43,138 nt of DNA from Phycisphaerae bacterium (lineage in GTDB: Bacteria > Planctomycetota > Phycisphaerae > UBA1845 > Fen-1342): positions 1 to 43,138 of the forward strand of contig JAJVHV010000044.1 of assembly GCA_022072445.1 (NCBI GenBank). The letters run 5' to 3'. How positions within the stretch are numbered: the first letter of the stretch is position 1; every line of letters begins with the position of its first letter. Below, in pieces: positions 8,169-17,406 of the stretch. Made by a program: the position numbers and the translations under genes. The notes beneath the pieces were generated by a model. The model was not told the origin of the DNA and did not search any database. It worked only from the letters and a program-made list of their open reading frames with translations.

Positions 8169-10007
8169 CTACGGCGCCAGCAGGTCGACGAACCCGTCGA
8201 TGTCAAAACCGTTCGTCGACCCGTCGCCATTCAAATCGCCCTGCTCCAGCGTGCACAGCGGGTAGGTCGCGGCGTATGCCGCCGGATTCGTCATGGCCAG
8301 CACAAACGGATCAATGTCCAGCGCATCGACCGAGCCGTCGCAATTCAGATCGCCGACCGCCGGTGCCAGCCGCAAGCGGTGCACCATGCCGGTGGTGTGC
8401 GAAAAGAGCAGTTGATCCTGGCTGAGCAGATACAGCTCGCCGTCGATGCCCTGTCCGAACGAGTTAATGAATCGGCCTAGCCGTAGTCCCGACTCCGCGC
8501 CGCGCCGAATGATGAATTGCTCGGCCACCCACACGTCGGGCGACTCCTCGTGCAGATGAAAGACGCTGCCGTCGGGCGTGCCGAACGCCTTGCTCCAGTC
8601 GCCGAAGATGTAATCGCCCACGAGATCGGGCATGAGCGCGCCGCGATAGATGAATCCGCCCGTGATCGAAAGTCCCAGGCTGTGGTCGTATTCGTGGATC
8701 GGCAGCTCCAGCCCGGTCTGGTCGCAACCTTCGGACGGCGAGAAGCAGTGGAATCCCTCCATCGTGTTCCAGCCGTAGTTCTTTCCCTTCTCGACGATGT
8801 TGATTTCTTCGAACTGATTCTGACCGACGTCCGCGCAGAACAGCCGCTGCTCGCCGCCCGTGTCGAACGAGAACCGCCACGGATTCCGCAGGCCGTACGC
8901 ATAGATTTCGTCCAGCCCGTCGACGCCGACGAACGGGTTGTCCGCCGGTATGCCGTACGGGTCTCCGCCGTCGACGTCGATCCGCAGGAGCTTGCCCAGG
9001 AAGGTCTCGATGTTCTGTCCATTGCCGCCCGTCGCGTGCCCATAGCCGCTGTCGTTCGCCGCCCCGCCGTCGCCGCTCGAAATGTACAGGTATCCATCCG
9101 GCCCGAAGTTCAATTGTCCGCCGTTGTGGTTGAACTGCGGTTTCCCGTAGGTCAGCAGGATGCGCTCGCTGTCCGGGTCGGCGATGTTGGGGTCGCCGTC
9201 GGACACCTGATACTCCGCCACGACGCTCAGACACTGAAACTCGATCAGCTCGAGCGTGTCGACGAAGAGCTGAAACCCCGCGCCCGCCGCGGCGGTCAGG
9301 CGCAGCCCCTTCATCCCGACGCGCGACTGGTCCATCAGCACGCGATTCGCCGGGTCGCCGAAGACGGTCGCCGCCTTGCTCGAGACCGCCCCGCCGATCG
9401 GCGCACCGTTCGCGTCAAGGGCCTGCGCTGTGCCGGCGGTCCCGCCCGCCGGATGCACCAGGAAGAAACCAGCCAACGCGACGGTCTGCGGAAACGTGAT
9501 CGTCGCGACCTGCCCGGCGGGCACCTGGTAAACCTTCACGCCGGACGATGCCAGCGCCAGGTCTCCCGGGTCGCCGACTTCTCCTCCGACGAATGAGAAG
9601 CCGTTGTATGCAAAATCGGAGTCGCCGTTGGGGATGTCCGCCTCGTCGAAGTTGACGCTGAAGTCCACCGGGTCGGGCGCGCTGTAGAACACGTAGAAGC
9701 GGCCGTTGTTCGCGTAATCGGGGTGGAATGCGAGCCCCAGCAGGCCGCGCTCGTCGAATCCGGCCCGCGGGGGAACCAGCTTGCTGCCGATGTCCAGAAA
9801 CGGCACTGGCAGCAGAACGTCGTTATCGATGATGCGAATCTGGCCGCGCTGCTCGACGACGAACAGCCGTTCGTCGCCGGCGTGGGCCATCGCCACCGGC
9901 GCCGTCAGCCCGGTTGCCACCGTTTCGAGATTCAGCGCCGTCTGTGTCCACGCCACCGCCGCCTGACCCACCGCCAGCGCCGCAGCAAGAGTCCGCGCGA
10001 GTCTCAT
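8169..10007 (-). CDS. secreted PQQ-dependent sugar dehydrogenase-like protein with dockerin tail
   Basis: The 612-residue protein has a signal peptide (MRLARTLAAALAVGQAAVAW) and a six-bladed propeller of the glucose/sorbosone dehydrogenase family. Motifs include LNLETVATGLTAPVAMAHAG, LFVVEQRGQIRIID, LLGLAFHPDYANNGRFYVFY, FNHNGGQLNFGPDGYLYISS, YGLRNPWRFSFD and GGFIYRG. Between the first blades an insert of about 130 residues (from DFSVNFDEADIPNG to LELIEFQC) interrupts the fold and looks like a separate beta-sandwich. The end carries two dockerin-like calcium loops, DLNCDGSVDALDIDPF and DLNGDGSTNGFDIDGF. AGGAG lies five bases before the ATG at 10007. Quinone dependence is inferred from the family. 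Confidence 0.88.
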   Translation of the reverse strand: MRLARTLAAALAVGQAAVAWTQTALNLETVATGLTAPVAMAHAGDERLFVVEQRGQIRIIDNDVLLPVPFLDIGSKLVPPRAGFDERGLLGLAFHPDYANNGRFYVFYSAPDPVDFSVNFDEADIPNGDSDFAYNGFSFVGGEVGDPGDLALASSGVKVYQVPAGQVATITFPQTVALAGFFLVHPAGGTAGTAQALDANGAPIGGAVSSKAATVFGDPANRVLMDQSRVGMKGLRLTAAAGAGFQLFVDTLELIEFQCLSVVAEYQVSDGDPNIADPDSERILLTYGKPQFNHNGGQLNFGPDGYLYISSGDGGAANDSGYGHATGGNGQNIETFLGKLLRIDVDGGDPYGIPADNPFVGVDGLDEIYAYGLRNPWRFSFDTGGEQRLFCADVGQNQFEEINIVEKGKNYGWNTMEGFHCFSPSEGCDQTGLELPIHEYDHSLGLSITGGFIYRGALMPDLVGDYIFGDWSKAFGTPDGSVFHLHEESPDVWVAEQFIIRRGAESGLRLGRFINSFGQGIDGELYLLSQDQLLFSHTTGMVHRLRLAPAVGDLNCDGSVDALDIDPFVLAMTNPAAYAATYPLCTLEQGDLNGDGSTNGFDIDGFVDLLAP

Positions 10008-10272
10008 ATCCGCTCCTGTCTGTCGACGCACGCGCATGCCAAGACCGGTCGGAGTCTTGCCCGGGATTCCCGCGCTGCCGACGCCGCAATGAACGACCGC
10101 CCGCCATTCGTATTTGCAATCTCGAATGTCCCCGGTGCCGCGGCCTATTGCATGAACTGCGGAAATTCGTGCCGCCGCCGCGGTTTCGGGCGCGACGCGC
10201 CCGGCGGTACGATGAATGCCTGGCGCCGCCGCCGGCGCCGCCGAGTTTCGCATTGTCACAGGAGTGCACGTG

Positions 10273-11304
10273 ATGATCCGCCGCATCGCCCCACTGACGC
10301 TGGTCTGTGCCGCCCTGCTGCTGCTCGGGTTTCAAACCGTGCGCGATAGACCGGCGACGCCCGGGTCGGGGCCGTCGCGCGGCGCTGAGTCGGGCGCCGC
10401 CCAGAAGCGCTCTTTGCACAAGAAACTCGAGCACCGCTTCAACGAGACCGGCCGGCCGCTGTCGAATGCCGACGTCATCACCATCGGCGACGTCTCGCGC
10501 GGCATTCCGCAGCCGCGCCGCTTCAAGGGCCAGAAGCTGCTCGGTTACACCTGCCCGACTGTCGTGGTCAACCGCTATGAGACGTGGCAGAACACCGACC
10601 CGAAACTGGCCTACAAGGTGCTTCAGGGCTGGAACGCGCACGAAATGACGCGCTTCGCGCTGGTCCGCGACGAAATCGTCGCACGCGGAACCAACGCACC
10701 CGGCGGCGACCTCGACAGCTCGTTCTACGTGTTCGACGCGCGCAGCCCCAAAGGCCGCGAGCTGGCGCGGCTCACGGCGCTTTCATTTCGCGACATCGGC
10801 TACGACGGCATCTTCGTCGATAACTTCAAGTTCGCCCCGTTCCGCAAACGACGCGACGCCGCCGACACCGCCGGCGGCAATGGCGGCAGCTTTTTCGAGC
10901 GCACCCCGGCGGGCATCGAGCGCGGTTTTGACGAAGTCGCCCATCGCGACGCGCTCGCCGCCGCCATTCAGGCCATGCGCGCCGCCTGGCCCGAGGCCTG
11001 GATCGCCGTCAACACCGGCGACCCATTTCGCTGGGACCGCGGCGACAAGCAGATCGTCGATCTTGACGCCGGCGTGAAGTGGATGGCGGAGCTCGGTATC
11101 GACGCCATCGAGCTGGAAAACGTCGATCGCTTCTACCCGAAGTACGAGAAGACGATCATGGTTTACATTATCGAGTCCGGACGCCGCTGGCTCGCGACAG
11201 GCCGCAGCCTGCAGCTCACGTTCGTGAAGGAGACGCCGGCGGCGCGGATGGTGATCGATGCGCTCGACAGCGAGCGCACCTACGTCGAAATCCGCGAGCC
11301 GTAG
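10273..11304 (+). CDS. putative TIM-barrel glycoside hydrolase-like protein (GHL15 or GH114-like)
   Basis: The 343-residue product starts with a hydrophobic signal segment (MIRRIAPLTLVCAALLLLGF) that has no lipobox. The rest reads as an alpha/beta barrel: LGYTCPTVVVNRYETWQ, FALVRDEIVARG, FRDIGYDGIFVDNFKFAPF, EAWIAVNTGD and LGIDAIELENVDRFYP. The GYDGIFVDNF and IAVN strands resemble those of the GHL15 and GH114-related families, which act on polysaccharides, but substrate and activity are not established. AGGAG lies eight bases upstream; an adjacent GTG at 10270 could also start it. The TAG stop lies inside the first unit of the 28-bp tandem repeat that follows. Confidence 0.6.
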   Translation: MIRRIAPLTLVCAALLLLGFQTVRDRPATPGSGPSRGAESGAAQKRSLHKKLEHRFNETGRPLSNADVITIGDVSRGIPQPRRFKGQKLLGYTCPTVVVNRYETWQNTDPKLAYKVLQGWNAHEMTRFALVRDEIVARGTNAPGGDLDSSFYVFDARSPKGRELARLTALSFRDIGYDGIFVDNFKFAPFRKRRDAADTAGGNGGSFFERTPAGIERGFDEVAHRDALAAAIQAMRAAWPEAWIAVNTGDPFRWDRGDKQIVDLDAGVKWMAELGIDAIELENVDRFYPKYEKTIMVYIIESGRRWLATGRSLQLTFVKETPAARMVIDALDSERTYVEIREP

Positions 11305-11411
11305 CGTCGGCCCTCCGTGGCCACGCCCGTAGCGTCGGCCCTCCGTGGCCACGCCCGTAGCGTCGGCCCTCCGTGGCCACGCCCGTAGCGTCGGCCCTCC
11401 GTGGCCACGCG
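11301..11411 (+). repeat. four-copy 28-bp tandem repeat
   Basis: Units start at 11301, 11329, 11357 and 11385, each beginning GTAGCGTCGGCCCTCCGTGG and continuing CCACGCCC; the last is cut after CCACGC. There are no spacers between units. The first unit supplies the stop codon (11302-11304) of the preceding gene. Confidence 0.95.
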
Positions 11412-11421
11412 GACGATTATC

Positions 11422-11512
11422 GAATAGCGAATATAGAATAGCGAATAACGAATTGGCGCCGCTACCGGCCGTTGCCGTTCATTCGTTATTCTTAACTCGC
11501 TACTCGCTATTC
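11422..11512. repeat. AT-rich imperfect inverted repeat
   Basis: The arms 11422-11453 (starts GAATAGCGAATATAG, ends GCGAATAACGAAT) and 11481-11512 (starts ATTCGTTATTC, ends CTCGCTATTC) are largely complementary over 32 bases. They enclose a 27-base GC-rich loop. The arms are much richer in A and T than their surroundings and consist of GAATAGC-like subrepeats. It could be a small non-autonomous mobile element; no coding capacity is seen. Confidence 0.7.
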
Positions 11513-11525
11513 TCCGTAGCACCGA

Positions 11526-12278
11526 ATGCAAAGCGACCCCTCGTCATCGCCGCCCGCCGACGCCTCGACCGCCGCCGCCTGGCTGGCCGCCTCCCGCGCG
11601 CTGTGCGTCTCCACCGGCGCCGGCATGTCCGCCGAATCCGGATTAGCGACTTTTCGCGACGTCGACGGCCTCTGGTCGAAGTTCAACCCGGCGGAGCTGG
11701 CCACGCCGGAGGCCTTCCTGCGAGACCCGTGCAAGGTGTGGGAGTGGTATCGCCTGCGCCGCGCCCGCCTCGCACAGATCGAGCCGCACGACGGCCACCG
11801 CCTGCTCGCCGCCTGGGAGGCGCGCATCCCCGATTTCACGCTCGTCACGCAGAACGTCGACGGCCTGCATCACCGCGCCGGCTCGCGCCGCGTGCTCGAA
11901 CTTCACGGCCGCCTCGACACCGCGCGCTGCATCGCCTGCCCGTTTCAGATCGTCGGCCTCGACGACCTCGGCGAAGACCCGCGCTGCACCGAGTGCGGCC
12001 AGCGCCTCCGCCCCGGCGTCGTCTGGTTTGGCGAAGCGCTGCCGCAGTCGCAACTCGCCGCCGCATTCGACGCTGCCGAGCGTTGCGACGTGATGCTGGT
12101 CATCGGCACCAGCGGCGTCGTCCAGCCGGCGGCGTCGCTGGTGGACACGGCGCTTCAGCACGGCGCGCGGCTGATTGAAATCAACCCGCACCCGTCGGCG
12201 TTCTCGGGCAGCGCCGATGCATTCCTCCGCTGCACCGCGCTCTCGGGACTTCGTGAAATAGAACGCCACCGGCCGTGA
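11526..12278 (+). CDS. cobB: SIR2 family NAD-dependent protein deacylase (class III type)
   Basis: The 250-residue protein is a sirtuin. It has the NAD-binding motif GAGMSAESGLATFRD (31-45), TQNVDGLHH (109-116), catalytic His127 in ELHG, four zinc cysteines (135, 138, 154, 157) and the late Rossmann motifs VIGTSGVVQPAA and LIEINPHP. Tyr75 and Arg78 in WYRLRRA match the YxxR pair that in class III sirtuins such as CobB and SIRT5 reads acidic acyl groups, so succinyl- or malonyl-lysine removal is likely in addition to deacetylation. It follows the AT-rich inverted repeat directly, is monocistronic and converges on the cytochrome gene downstream. Confidence 0.92.
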   Translation: MQSDPSSSPPADASTAAAWLAASRALCVSTGAGMSAESGLATFRDVDGLWSKFNPAELATPEAFLRDPCKVWEWYRLRRARLAQIEPHDGHRLLAAWEARIPDFTLVTQNVDGLHHRAGSRRVLELHGRLDTARCIACPFQIVGLDDLGEDPRCTECGQRLRPGVVWFGEALPQSQLAAAFDAAERCDVMLVIGTSGVVQPAASLVDTALQHGARLIEINPHPSAFSGSADAFLRCTALSGLREIERHRP

Positions 12279-12286
12279 GCGGGAAA

Positions 12287-12304
12287 GCAGCCGGGGGCGG
12301 CTGC
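12287..12304. repeat. REP-like hairpin
   Basis: The sequence AGCAGCCGGGGGCGGCTG folds into a short hairpin with GCAGCC/GGCTGC arms and lies just after the SIR2 stop. It is the opposite orientation of the GCCGCCCCCGGC units at 7978-8035 and may help end transcription between the two convergent genes. Confidence 0.55.
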
Positions 12305-12379
12305 TCGACACACCTCACGCGTAAGCGAACCTCCCCGCATGCGCGCGGCCCGACCCGCGCGCACGCGGCCCGCAAGCGG

Positions 12380-14794
12380 TTACAGCGTCCCCAGGAACGC
12401 CAGCAATGCCGCCCGATCCGCCTCCGACAACGCCTCATACGCCTGCCGCACGCCGGCCGCTTCGCCATCGTGCAGCCGCACGGCCGCGTCGATTGTGTCG
12501 GCCTCGCCCGTGTGGAAATAGGGCGCCGTCTTCGACAGGCCCCACAACGGCGCCGTGCGAAACTCGCGCTGCCCGGCGTCGCCACTCACAATGCCCGGCT
12601 GATCCGCCGGCAGAATCTCATGCAGCAGCAGGTCGGAGAACAGATTCGCCGTCCCCAGCTCGCTCGACATCGCCGGCACGTGGCACTTCGTGCAGCCCAC
12701 GCTCGCGAACACCTGCTCGCCGAACAACACCAGCGCCGGATCCGACGGCGACTGCCGTGGCGGCGGGGCCAGATGCAGCATGAAGAACGCCAGATCATCC
12801 GCATCGCTGGCCGACAGCTCGGGATCAGGAACCGCGTCCGCGTCGGACGTGAGCCCGAAGCTCAGGCCGTCCTGGCTCTCCACCGTCAGTCCGATCTCCG
12901 CCGCCATCGCGTCGCGCACGAATTCCTCAACGCTCGGCACGTCCGCTTTCCAACCCAGCCGGCCCAGCCGCCCGTTCGCGAGGATGTGCGCCCGCCCGCT
13001 GATCCCGTCGCCATCCGCGTCCGTCGGATCGGCGTGCGACAGGATCTCGGACTCGGGAATGGTGTCGATCAGTCCCAGGCCGAAGTTGTGCGGCGTCTGG
13101 CGGTGCTCGAAGATATTGCAGGCTGGTTCGGGCGTGACGATCGCCTGACCCAGTGCAATCTCCTTGTGCAGTATGGTGTTGAACGTCGTCGCTGGCGCCG
13201 CGAAGTTGCCGCTCTGGTCGATGATGCCGTGCCGCATCACGTTCACGTCACGCGGGCCCGCACCGCCGATCACCGGATCGGAGTGACACGCGCGGCAACT
13301 GTCGCCGTTGAAACGCGTGGCGCCATTTGCACCCGTCATCGCGCCGGCGCCTTCCGAGAAGCCGAAATCGCGGTCATACAGCGCCCGTCCGCGCTCGAAC
13401 TGCGCCAGTTCCTCCTCACTCAACTCGCGGACCGGCCCGCCGTACTCGCCCACCGCTGGTATTTCCGCGTTCGGCGGCAGCAGCCCGGCGCTGGCCTGGC
13501 CGCGCCCGCCCAGCGAAAGCAGGAACTCGATCACGTCGGCCTTCTCCTGCGCGCTGAAGGCGTCAAAAGCATCGCGCGCCGCCTGGGCCTCGCCGGCATG
13601 CGCCAGGATGGCTTCTTCGAGCGTCAGCGCCCGTCCGTCGTGCAGATAGGGGCCGGCCGCAGAGATGCCCCACAGCGGCTGCGTGCGGAATTCCGAGCCC
13701 GTCGCCAGCTTCATGACGATGCCATCGGCCAGCGCCTCGCCCATGTCGTGCAGCAGGAAGTCGCTGTACGCCGGGATCGGCCCGCGCGGCCCGTTCAGCC
13801 GCGGCGTGTGGCACGCCGAGCAGTTCGCCTCGTGGAACAGCAGCCGCCCGCGATTGCTCTGGATGGTCGGCTCGTCGAATTTCGGCGCCGCCAGCAGCAT
13901 CGAGAAGCTCACCAGATCGAACAGCTCCTCACCGGTCATTTCCGGATCGGCCGCCAGGTCGGCGTCGAAATTCGGCCCGTCGGCTGCGGCAGCTTGTGAA
14001 TGCCCGTCGATTTTGTCCACGTCGTCGTTGGCAAACGGAATCTGCGACCCGCCCTGCTTGGCGACCGCCGAACTGTCCACGGGCAGCTTGGCGCGCTGCT
14101 CTTCGGTCAGCGGCACGGTCGTCAGCCCCAGATGATTGAACAGCGGCCCGCGGATGAACCCTTCGATCGAGACGGTCTGACACTTGCGGCCGAACCGGCC
14201 CACAAAGCCGCGATCGTAGTTCGGACGCCCGCTGATCCCGTCCCCGTCCGCATCGTCCGGATCGGCTCGCAACAGAATCTCATCGTCCGGAATCTCCGCC
14301 ACCAGCCCGACCCCGAACATCGGAATCGCGTTGCGCTGCGCAAACACGGTCGTCGTCGCCGGCACCGCCGGCCGTGCCGGCGAATCGTCGCCGTAATGGA
14401 ACACGCGCAGCACGCCGCCCGCGTTCCCGTTCGACTCGCTGAAGACAAATGCGCCATCGGCCGTCTTGCGCCCGGCCAGGAAGAAATTGCGATACAAGCC
14501 GGCCTTGCCGCCCGCCACCGGCTTCTCGTGGCAGCCGCCGCACGAAGTCAGATTGAACGTTGGCCCCAACCCCTCCGACAACAGGAACCGCCGTTGCAAC
14601 ACCTGCTTGCCGCGCTCGAACGTCGCCAGTTGCTCCTCCGTCGCGCTCGGCACCGCTTCGCCCAGCGCCGCCGCGATGTTCTTGGCGATCGGCCCGTCGT
14701 CCATCTCCAGCAGTTGCCACTGCGGGCAACCGCCCGATATCAGCAATCCGCATCCGCTCAACAGCACCAGTGCCGTCAGAATCTTCGTTCTCAT
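12380..14794 (-). CDS. lipoprotein with two fused di-haem oxidoreductase modules (tetrahaem)
   Basis: The 804-residue protein starts with a lipoprotein signal (MRTKILTALVLLSGCGLLIS, Cys in SGGCP). It contains four CxxCH haem sites: CGGCH near residue 85, CSACH near 325, CRACH near 499 and CTKCH near 701. The two halves repeat the same order of motifs (GxGL..IP..ILxxADPxDADGDGISGR, then GEELF/GEQVF, CxxCH, PLWGxS..PYxHxG), so two di-haem oxidoreductase (DHOR, cytochrome c peroxidase-like) modules are fused in tandem. Members of this family are periplasmic and proposed to be peroxidases or oxidoreductases of unknown substrate. The next gene on this strand, upstream at 14907, may be cotranscribed. 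Confidence 0.9.
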   Translation of the reverse strand: MRTKILTALVLLSGCGLLISGGCPQWQLLEMDDGPIAKNIAAALGEAVPSATEEQLATFERGKQVLQRRFLLSEGLGPTFNLTSCGGCHEKPVAGGKAGLYRNFFLAGRKTADGAFVFSESNGNAGGVLRVFHYGDDSPARPAVPATTTVFAQRNAIPMFGVGLVAEIPDDEILLRADPDDADGDGISGRPNYDRGFVGRFGRKCQTVSIEGFIRGPLFNHLGLTTVPLTEEQRAKLPVDSSAVAKQGGSQIPFANDDVDKIDGHSQAAAADGPNFDADLAADPEMTGEELFDLVSFSMLLAAPKFDEPTIQSNRGRLLFHEANCSACHTPRLNGPRGPIPAYSDFLLHDMGEALADGIVMKLATGSEFRTQPLWGISAAGPYLHDGRALTLEEAILAHAGEAQAARDAFDAFSAQEKADVIEFLLSLGGRGQASAGLLPPNAEIPAVGEYGGPVRELSEEELAQFERGRALYDRDFGFSEGAGAMTGANGATRFNGDSCRACHSDPVIGGAGPRDVNVMRHGIIDQSGNFAAPATTFNTILHKEIALGQAIVTPEPACNIFEHRQTPHNFGLGLIDTIPESEILSHADPTDADGDGISGRAHILANGRLGRLGWKADVPSVEEFVRDAMAAEIGLTVESQDGLSFGLTSDADAVPDPELSASDADDLAFFMLHLAPPPRQSPSDPALVLFGEQVFASVGCTKCHVPAMSSELGTANLFSDLLLHEILPADQPGIVSGDAGQREFRTAPLWGLSKTAPYFHTGEADTIDAAVRLHDGEAAGVRQAYEALSEADRAALLAFLGTL

Positions 14795-14906
14795 GACTCT
14801 CGCTCGCTTTGTCGGCTCGCGGCACGCGCTGCCGCGCCGACCTCTGCAATCTCCCGCAACGCCGCGGAGCGACCCACTCCGCGGAAGGACGTGTTCCTCG
14901 TTCGAT

Positions 14907-17270
14907 TCACGGACAATCGTTACAAAAATCTCCACCCGCCACGATCCGCACCGGAAGCGTCAGACTCGCGCGAACGTTGGGATCCGACGACTGCCGAATC
15001 TCCAACGACAGCGTCGCCTCCCGCCCCGCGTGCAGATCGCACCGCGGCCAGATCAGCATCACGTAAACCTCGCTCACCTCGTTAAAGCCGCCCGCCACGT
15101 TCCAGCTCAGCGTCTTGAAGATCGTCAGATTCGGGCTCGAAATCACCTCGCCAGTTGCCAGCGTTACGATCGGCCGGATCTCCACCGCCGCGTCCTGCGT
15201 AAAGCCCGTCACGCGCAGATGCATGTACAGGTCCGCCAGCCCCTGAAAGCCGCAGCAGACCCGCAGATCGCCGTAGTCCAACAGCTTCTCATACGCGCTG
15301 ACGTTGCACGTCCCGTCACGGATGTTGCCGATCTCCAGGTCCGGATCGCTCGTATCCACGCACGCGCCGCCGACGCACTTCTGACCCAGCGCACACTCGC
15401 TCTCGAAGCAGTCGCAGCCGTCCGGCGTCCCATCCGCGTCCACGTCGATGGCGTCGTCGCTGCCCTGGCAGCGATCCAGCGAATCGCACACGCCGTCGCC
15501 GTCGCTGTCGTCCGCCGCGTCCTGCGGACACGTGTCGCAGCCGTCGGGTTTTCCGTCGCCGTCCGCGTCGGCGTGATCGTCGCTGCCCGCGCAGACGTCG
15601 CAGGCGTCTGGCACGCCGTCGCCGTCCGCATCGGACTGGTTGTCTCCGGCGCAGTCGTCGCAGCCGTTCGGCACGCCGTCGCCGTCGGTGTCGAGTCTGT
15701 CGTCCGAGCCCGCACAGACGTCGCACGTGTCGGGCACGCCGTCTCCGTCCGCGTCCAGCCGGTCGTCGCCGCCGGCACACTTGTCACAGCCGTCCGGCAC
15801 GCCGTCACCGTCCGCGTCCACGCCATCGTCGTGACCCGCGCAGCGGTCGCACCCATCCGCGACTCCGTCGCCATCCGCGTCCGCACCGTCGTTGCCCCCG
15901 GCACACGCGTCACACGCGTCCGGCACGCCGTCACCGTCGGCATCGTCGGCGTCGTTGCCCGCACCGCAGCGGTCGCACGCATCCGGCACGCCGTCGCCGT
16001 CCGAATCCGCCTGACACTCGTCCGGCACGCCGTCCGCATCGCAATCGGCGCTCGCCCGCTGCGAAATGTCGGTCGCGTCCTCCACGCCGTTCCCGTTGCA
16101 GTCGTGCACCGGCGGCGGCTCGTCGTCGATGATCGGCAGCGGCGGCGGTGCGTTCTCGATCCGCCCGCCGTCCAGCAGGCGCACCAGCGCCAGACCGGTG
16201 AACGGCGCCGAAAACCGCCCGCCCACGCCGAAGAACCGGTCGGCCGTCTTTCCCCAGATCGCGTGCACAACCAGACTCGAACCGCTCGACTCGCGCGTCA
16301 CCGTTCGCGTTGCAACGTCGAACCGCCCCACGAAACCGTCGACTCCGCCGACGATCGCCTCGCCCGCGCTCACCATGCAGACGGCATTCAACCCCGGCAG
16401 CGCCGCGGGCTGGATCGTCGTCCACTGCGATCCGTCAAACGTCGCGATCCGCGCCGACGAGCGCCCGCCGACCGCGACGATGTTCCGCTCGCTTGTTCCC
16501 CACAGCGAGACGAAGTCGTCGTCCGCCGCCGCCCCCGTCGCAACCTGCTTCCATGCCTGCCCGTCAAACTCGACGATCAGCCCGCGCTCGCCCACCGCGA
16601 AAAGCTTCGAGCCGATCCCCCAGATCTTGAACAGCGCCGTCGCCGCCCGGTCATTCGCCGGCGGCGCGACCGAGGTGAAGGCCGTCCCGTCGAAGTGCAG
16701 CAGAACCGGCTCGACGCCGCCCGAGCCGCCCACCACCCACAGGTCGTTCGACGCCCGGCCCCAAACGCCCCACAGATCCTGCGTCGTCCCGGTCTCGAGC
16801 TTCGTCCAGCGCACGCCGTCGTAGTGGATCGCCCCGCCCCCAACACCGACCGCGTACACGTCCGCCGGCCCGAAGCCAAATACCCACACCAGCAGCCCGA
16901 CGCCCGCCGGAACCTTCATCCCGCGGCACACCGTCCCGTCGAAGTGATACACTTCCCCCTGCGTCGGCGTTCCACCCACGAAGAACACGTCCGACGCACT
17001 GCTGCCCCACACGCCCGACAGCACGCCGCCCCCGCCAGCGTCAAAAATCGCCGACCACGTCCCGCCCAACACCTTTCCGGAGCCGCTGTCGTTCGAGCTT
17101 CCGCCGCCGCTTCCGTTCGATCCGTTGGTATTGGAGTTTCCACCCTGCGAGGTCGGATCGCCGCTGTCGTCCGCCGGCGCATTCCCCGGGCACCCACCCG
17201 GCAACGCGCACACCAAGAGCGCGCAGACCGCGAGCAGCGCCGCACGGCGCATCCCACGTAGAGCTTGCAT
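14907..17270 (-). CDS. lipoprotein with beta-propeller-like domain and thrombospondin type 3 repeats
   Basis: The 787-residue product has a lipoprotein signal with lipobox region ALPGGCPGN, a Gly/Ser/Asn-rich linker, and a propeller-like domain with repeated W-G-x-S/T-x-x-D/N motifs (GVWGSSASDVFFVGG, GVWGRASNDLWVVGG, SLWGTSERNIVAVGG). About ten thrombospondin type 3 repeats of form DADGDGVPDxCDxCAGxxD follow; these bind calcium in known proteins. A C-terminal domain of about 150 residues with several cysteines closes it and is not recognised. The ATG at 17270 is used; 17252 is an alternative. A cell-surface structural or adhesive role is inferred. It lies 112 bases upstream of the tetrahaem gene on the same strand. 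Confidence 0.82.
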   Translation of the reverse strand: MQALRGMRRAALLAVCALLVCALPGGCPGNAPADDSGDPTSQGGNSNTNGSNGSGGGSSNDSGSGKVLGGTWSAIFDAGGGGVLSGVWGSSASDVFFVGGTPTQGEVYHFDGTVCRGMKVPAGVGLLVWVFGFGPADVYAVGVGGGAIHYDGVRWTKLETGTTQDLWGVWGRASNDLWVVGGSGGVEPVLLHFDGTAFTSVAPPANDRAATALFKIWGIGSKLFAVGERGLIVEFDGQAWKQVATGAAADDDFVSLWGTSERNIVAVGGRSSARIATFDGSQWTTIQPAALPGLNAVCMVSAGEAIVGGVDGFVGRFDVATRTVTRESSGSSLVVHAIWGKTADRFFGVGGRFSAPFTGLALVRLLDGGRIENAPPPLPIIDDEPPPVHDCNGNGVEDATDISQRASADCDADGVPDECQADSDGDGVPDACDRCGAGNDADDADGDGVPDACDACAGGNDGADADGDGVADGCDRCAGHDDGVDADGDGVPDGCDKCAGGDDRLDADGDGVPDTCDVCAGSDDRLDTDGDGVPNGCDDCAGDNQSDADGDGVPDACDVCAGSDDHADADGDGKPDGCDTCPQDAADDSDGDGVCDSLDRCQGSDDAIDVDADGTPDGCDCFESECALGQKCVGGACVDTSDPDLEIGNIRDGTCNVSAYEKLLDYGDLRVCCGFQGLADLYMHLRVTGFTQDAAVEIRPIVTLATGEVISSPNLTIFKTLSWNVAGGFNEVSEVYVMLIWPRCDLHAGREATLSLEIRQSSDPNVRASLTLPVRIVAGGDFCNDCP

Positions 17271-17406
17271 GACTGCTTCGACCTCTCGCTCGACGTGCGG
17301 AAGAGAAGTGGGGCCGGACCGCACGCGCAGCACAAAGAAACTGAACAAACGCCCGAGGCGTTTGCGGCATTATACCCGCCCGAGTGCCTCCGGCAAACAG
17401 AAACCT

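Noticed and set aside
11301-11411. CRISPR array
   Set aside because: The 28-bp units are directly adjacent without spacers and no cas gene is present.
15420-16030. DNA-level tandem repeat within the minus-strand lipoprotein gene
   Set aside because: It is explained by the coding of thrombospondin type 3 calcium repeats.
14466-17261. Long open frame of about 931 codons opposite the TSP3 lipoprotein gene
   Set aside because: Low-complexity Arg/Val/Ala composition mirrors the GC-rich calcium repeats of the real minus-strand gene.
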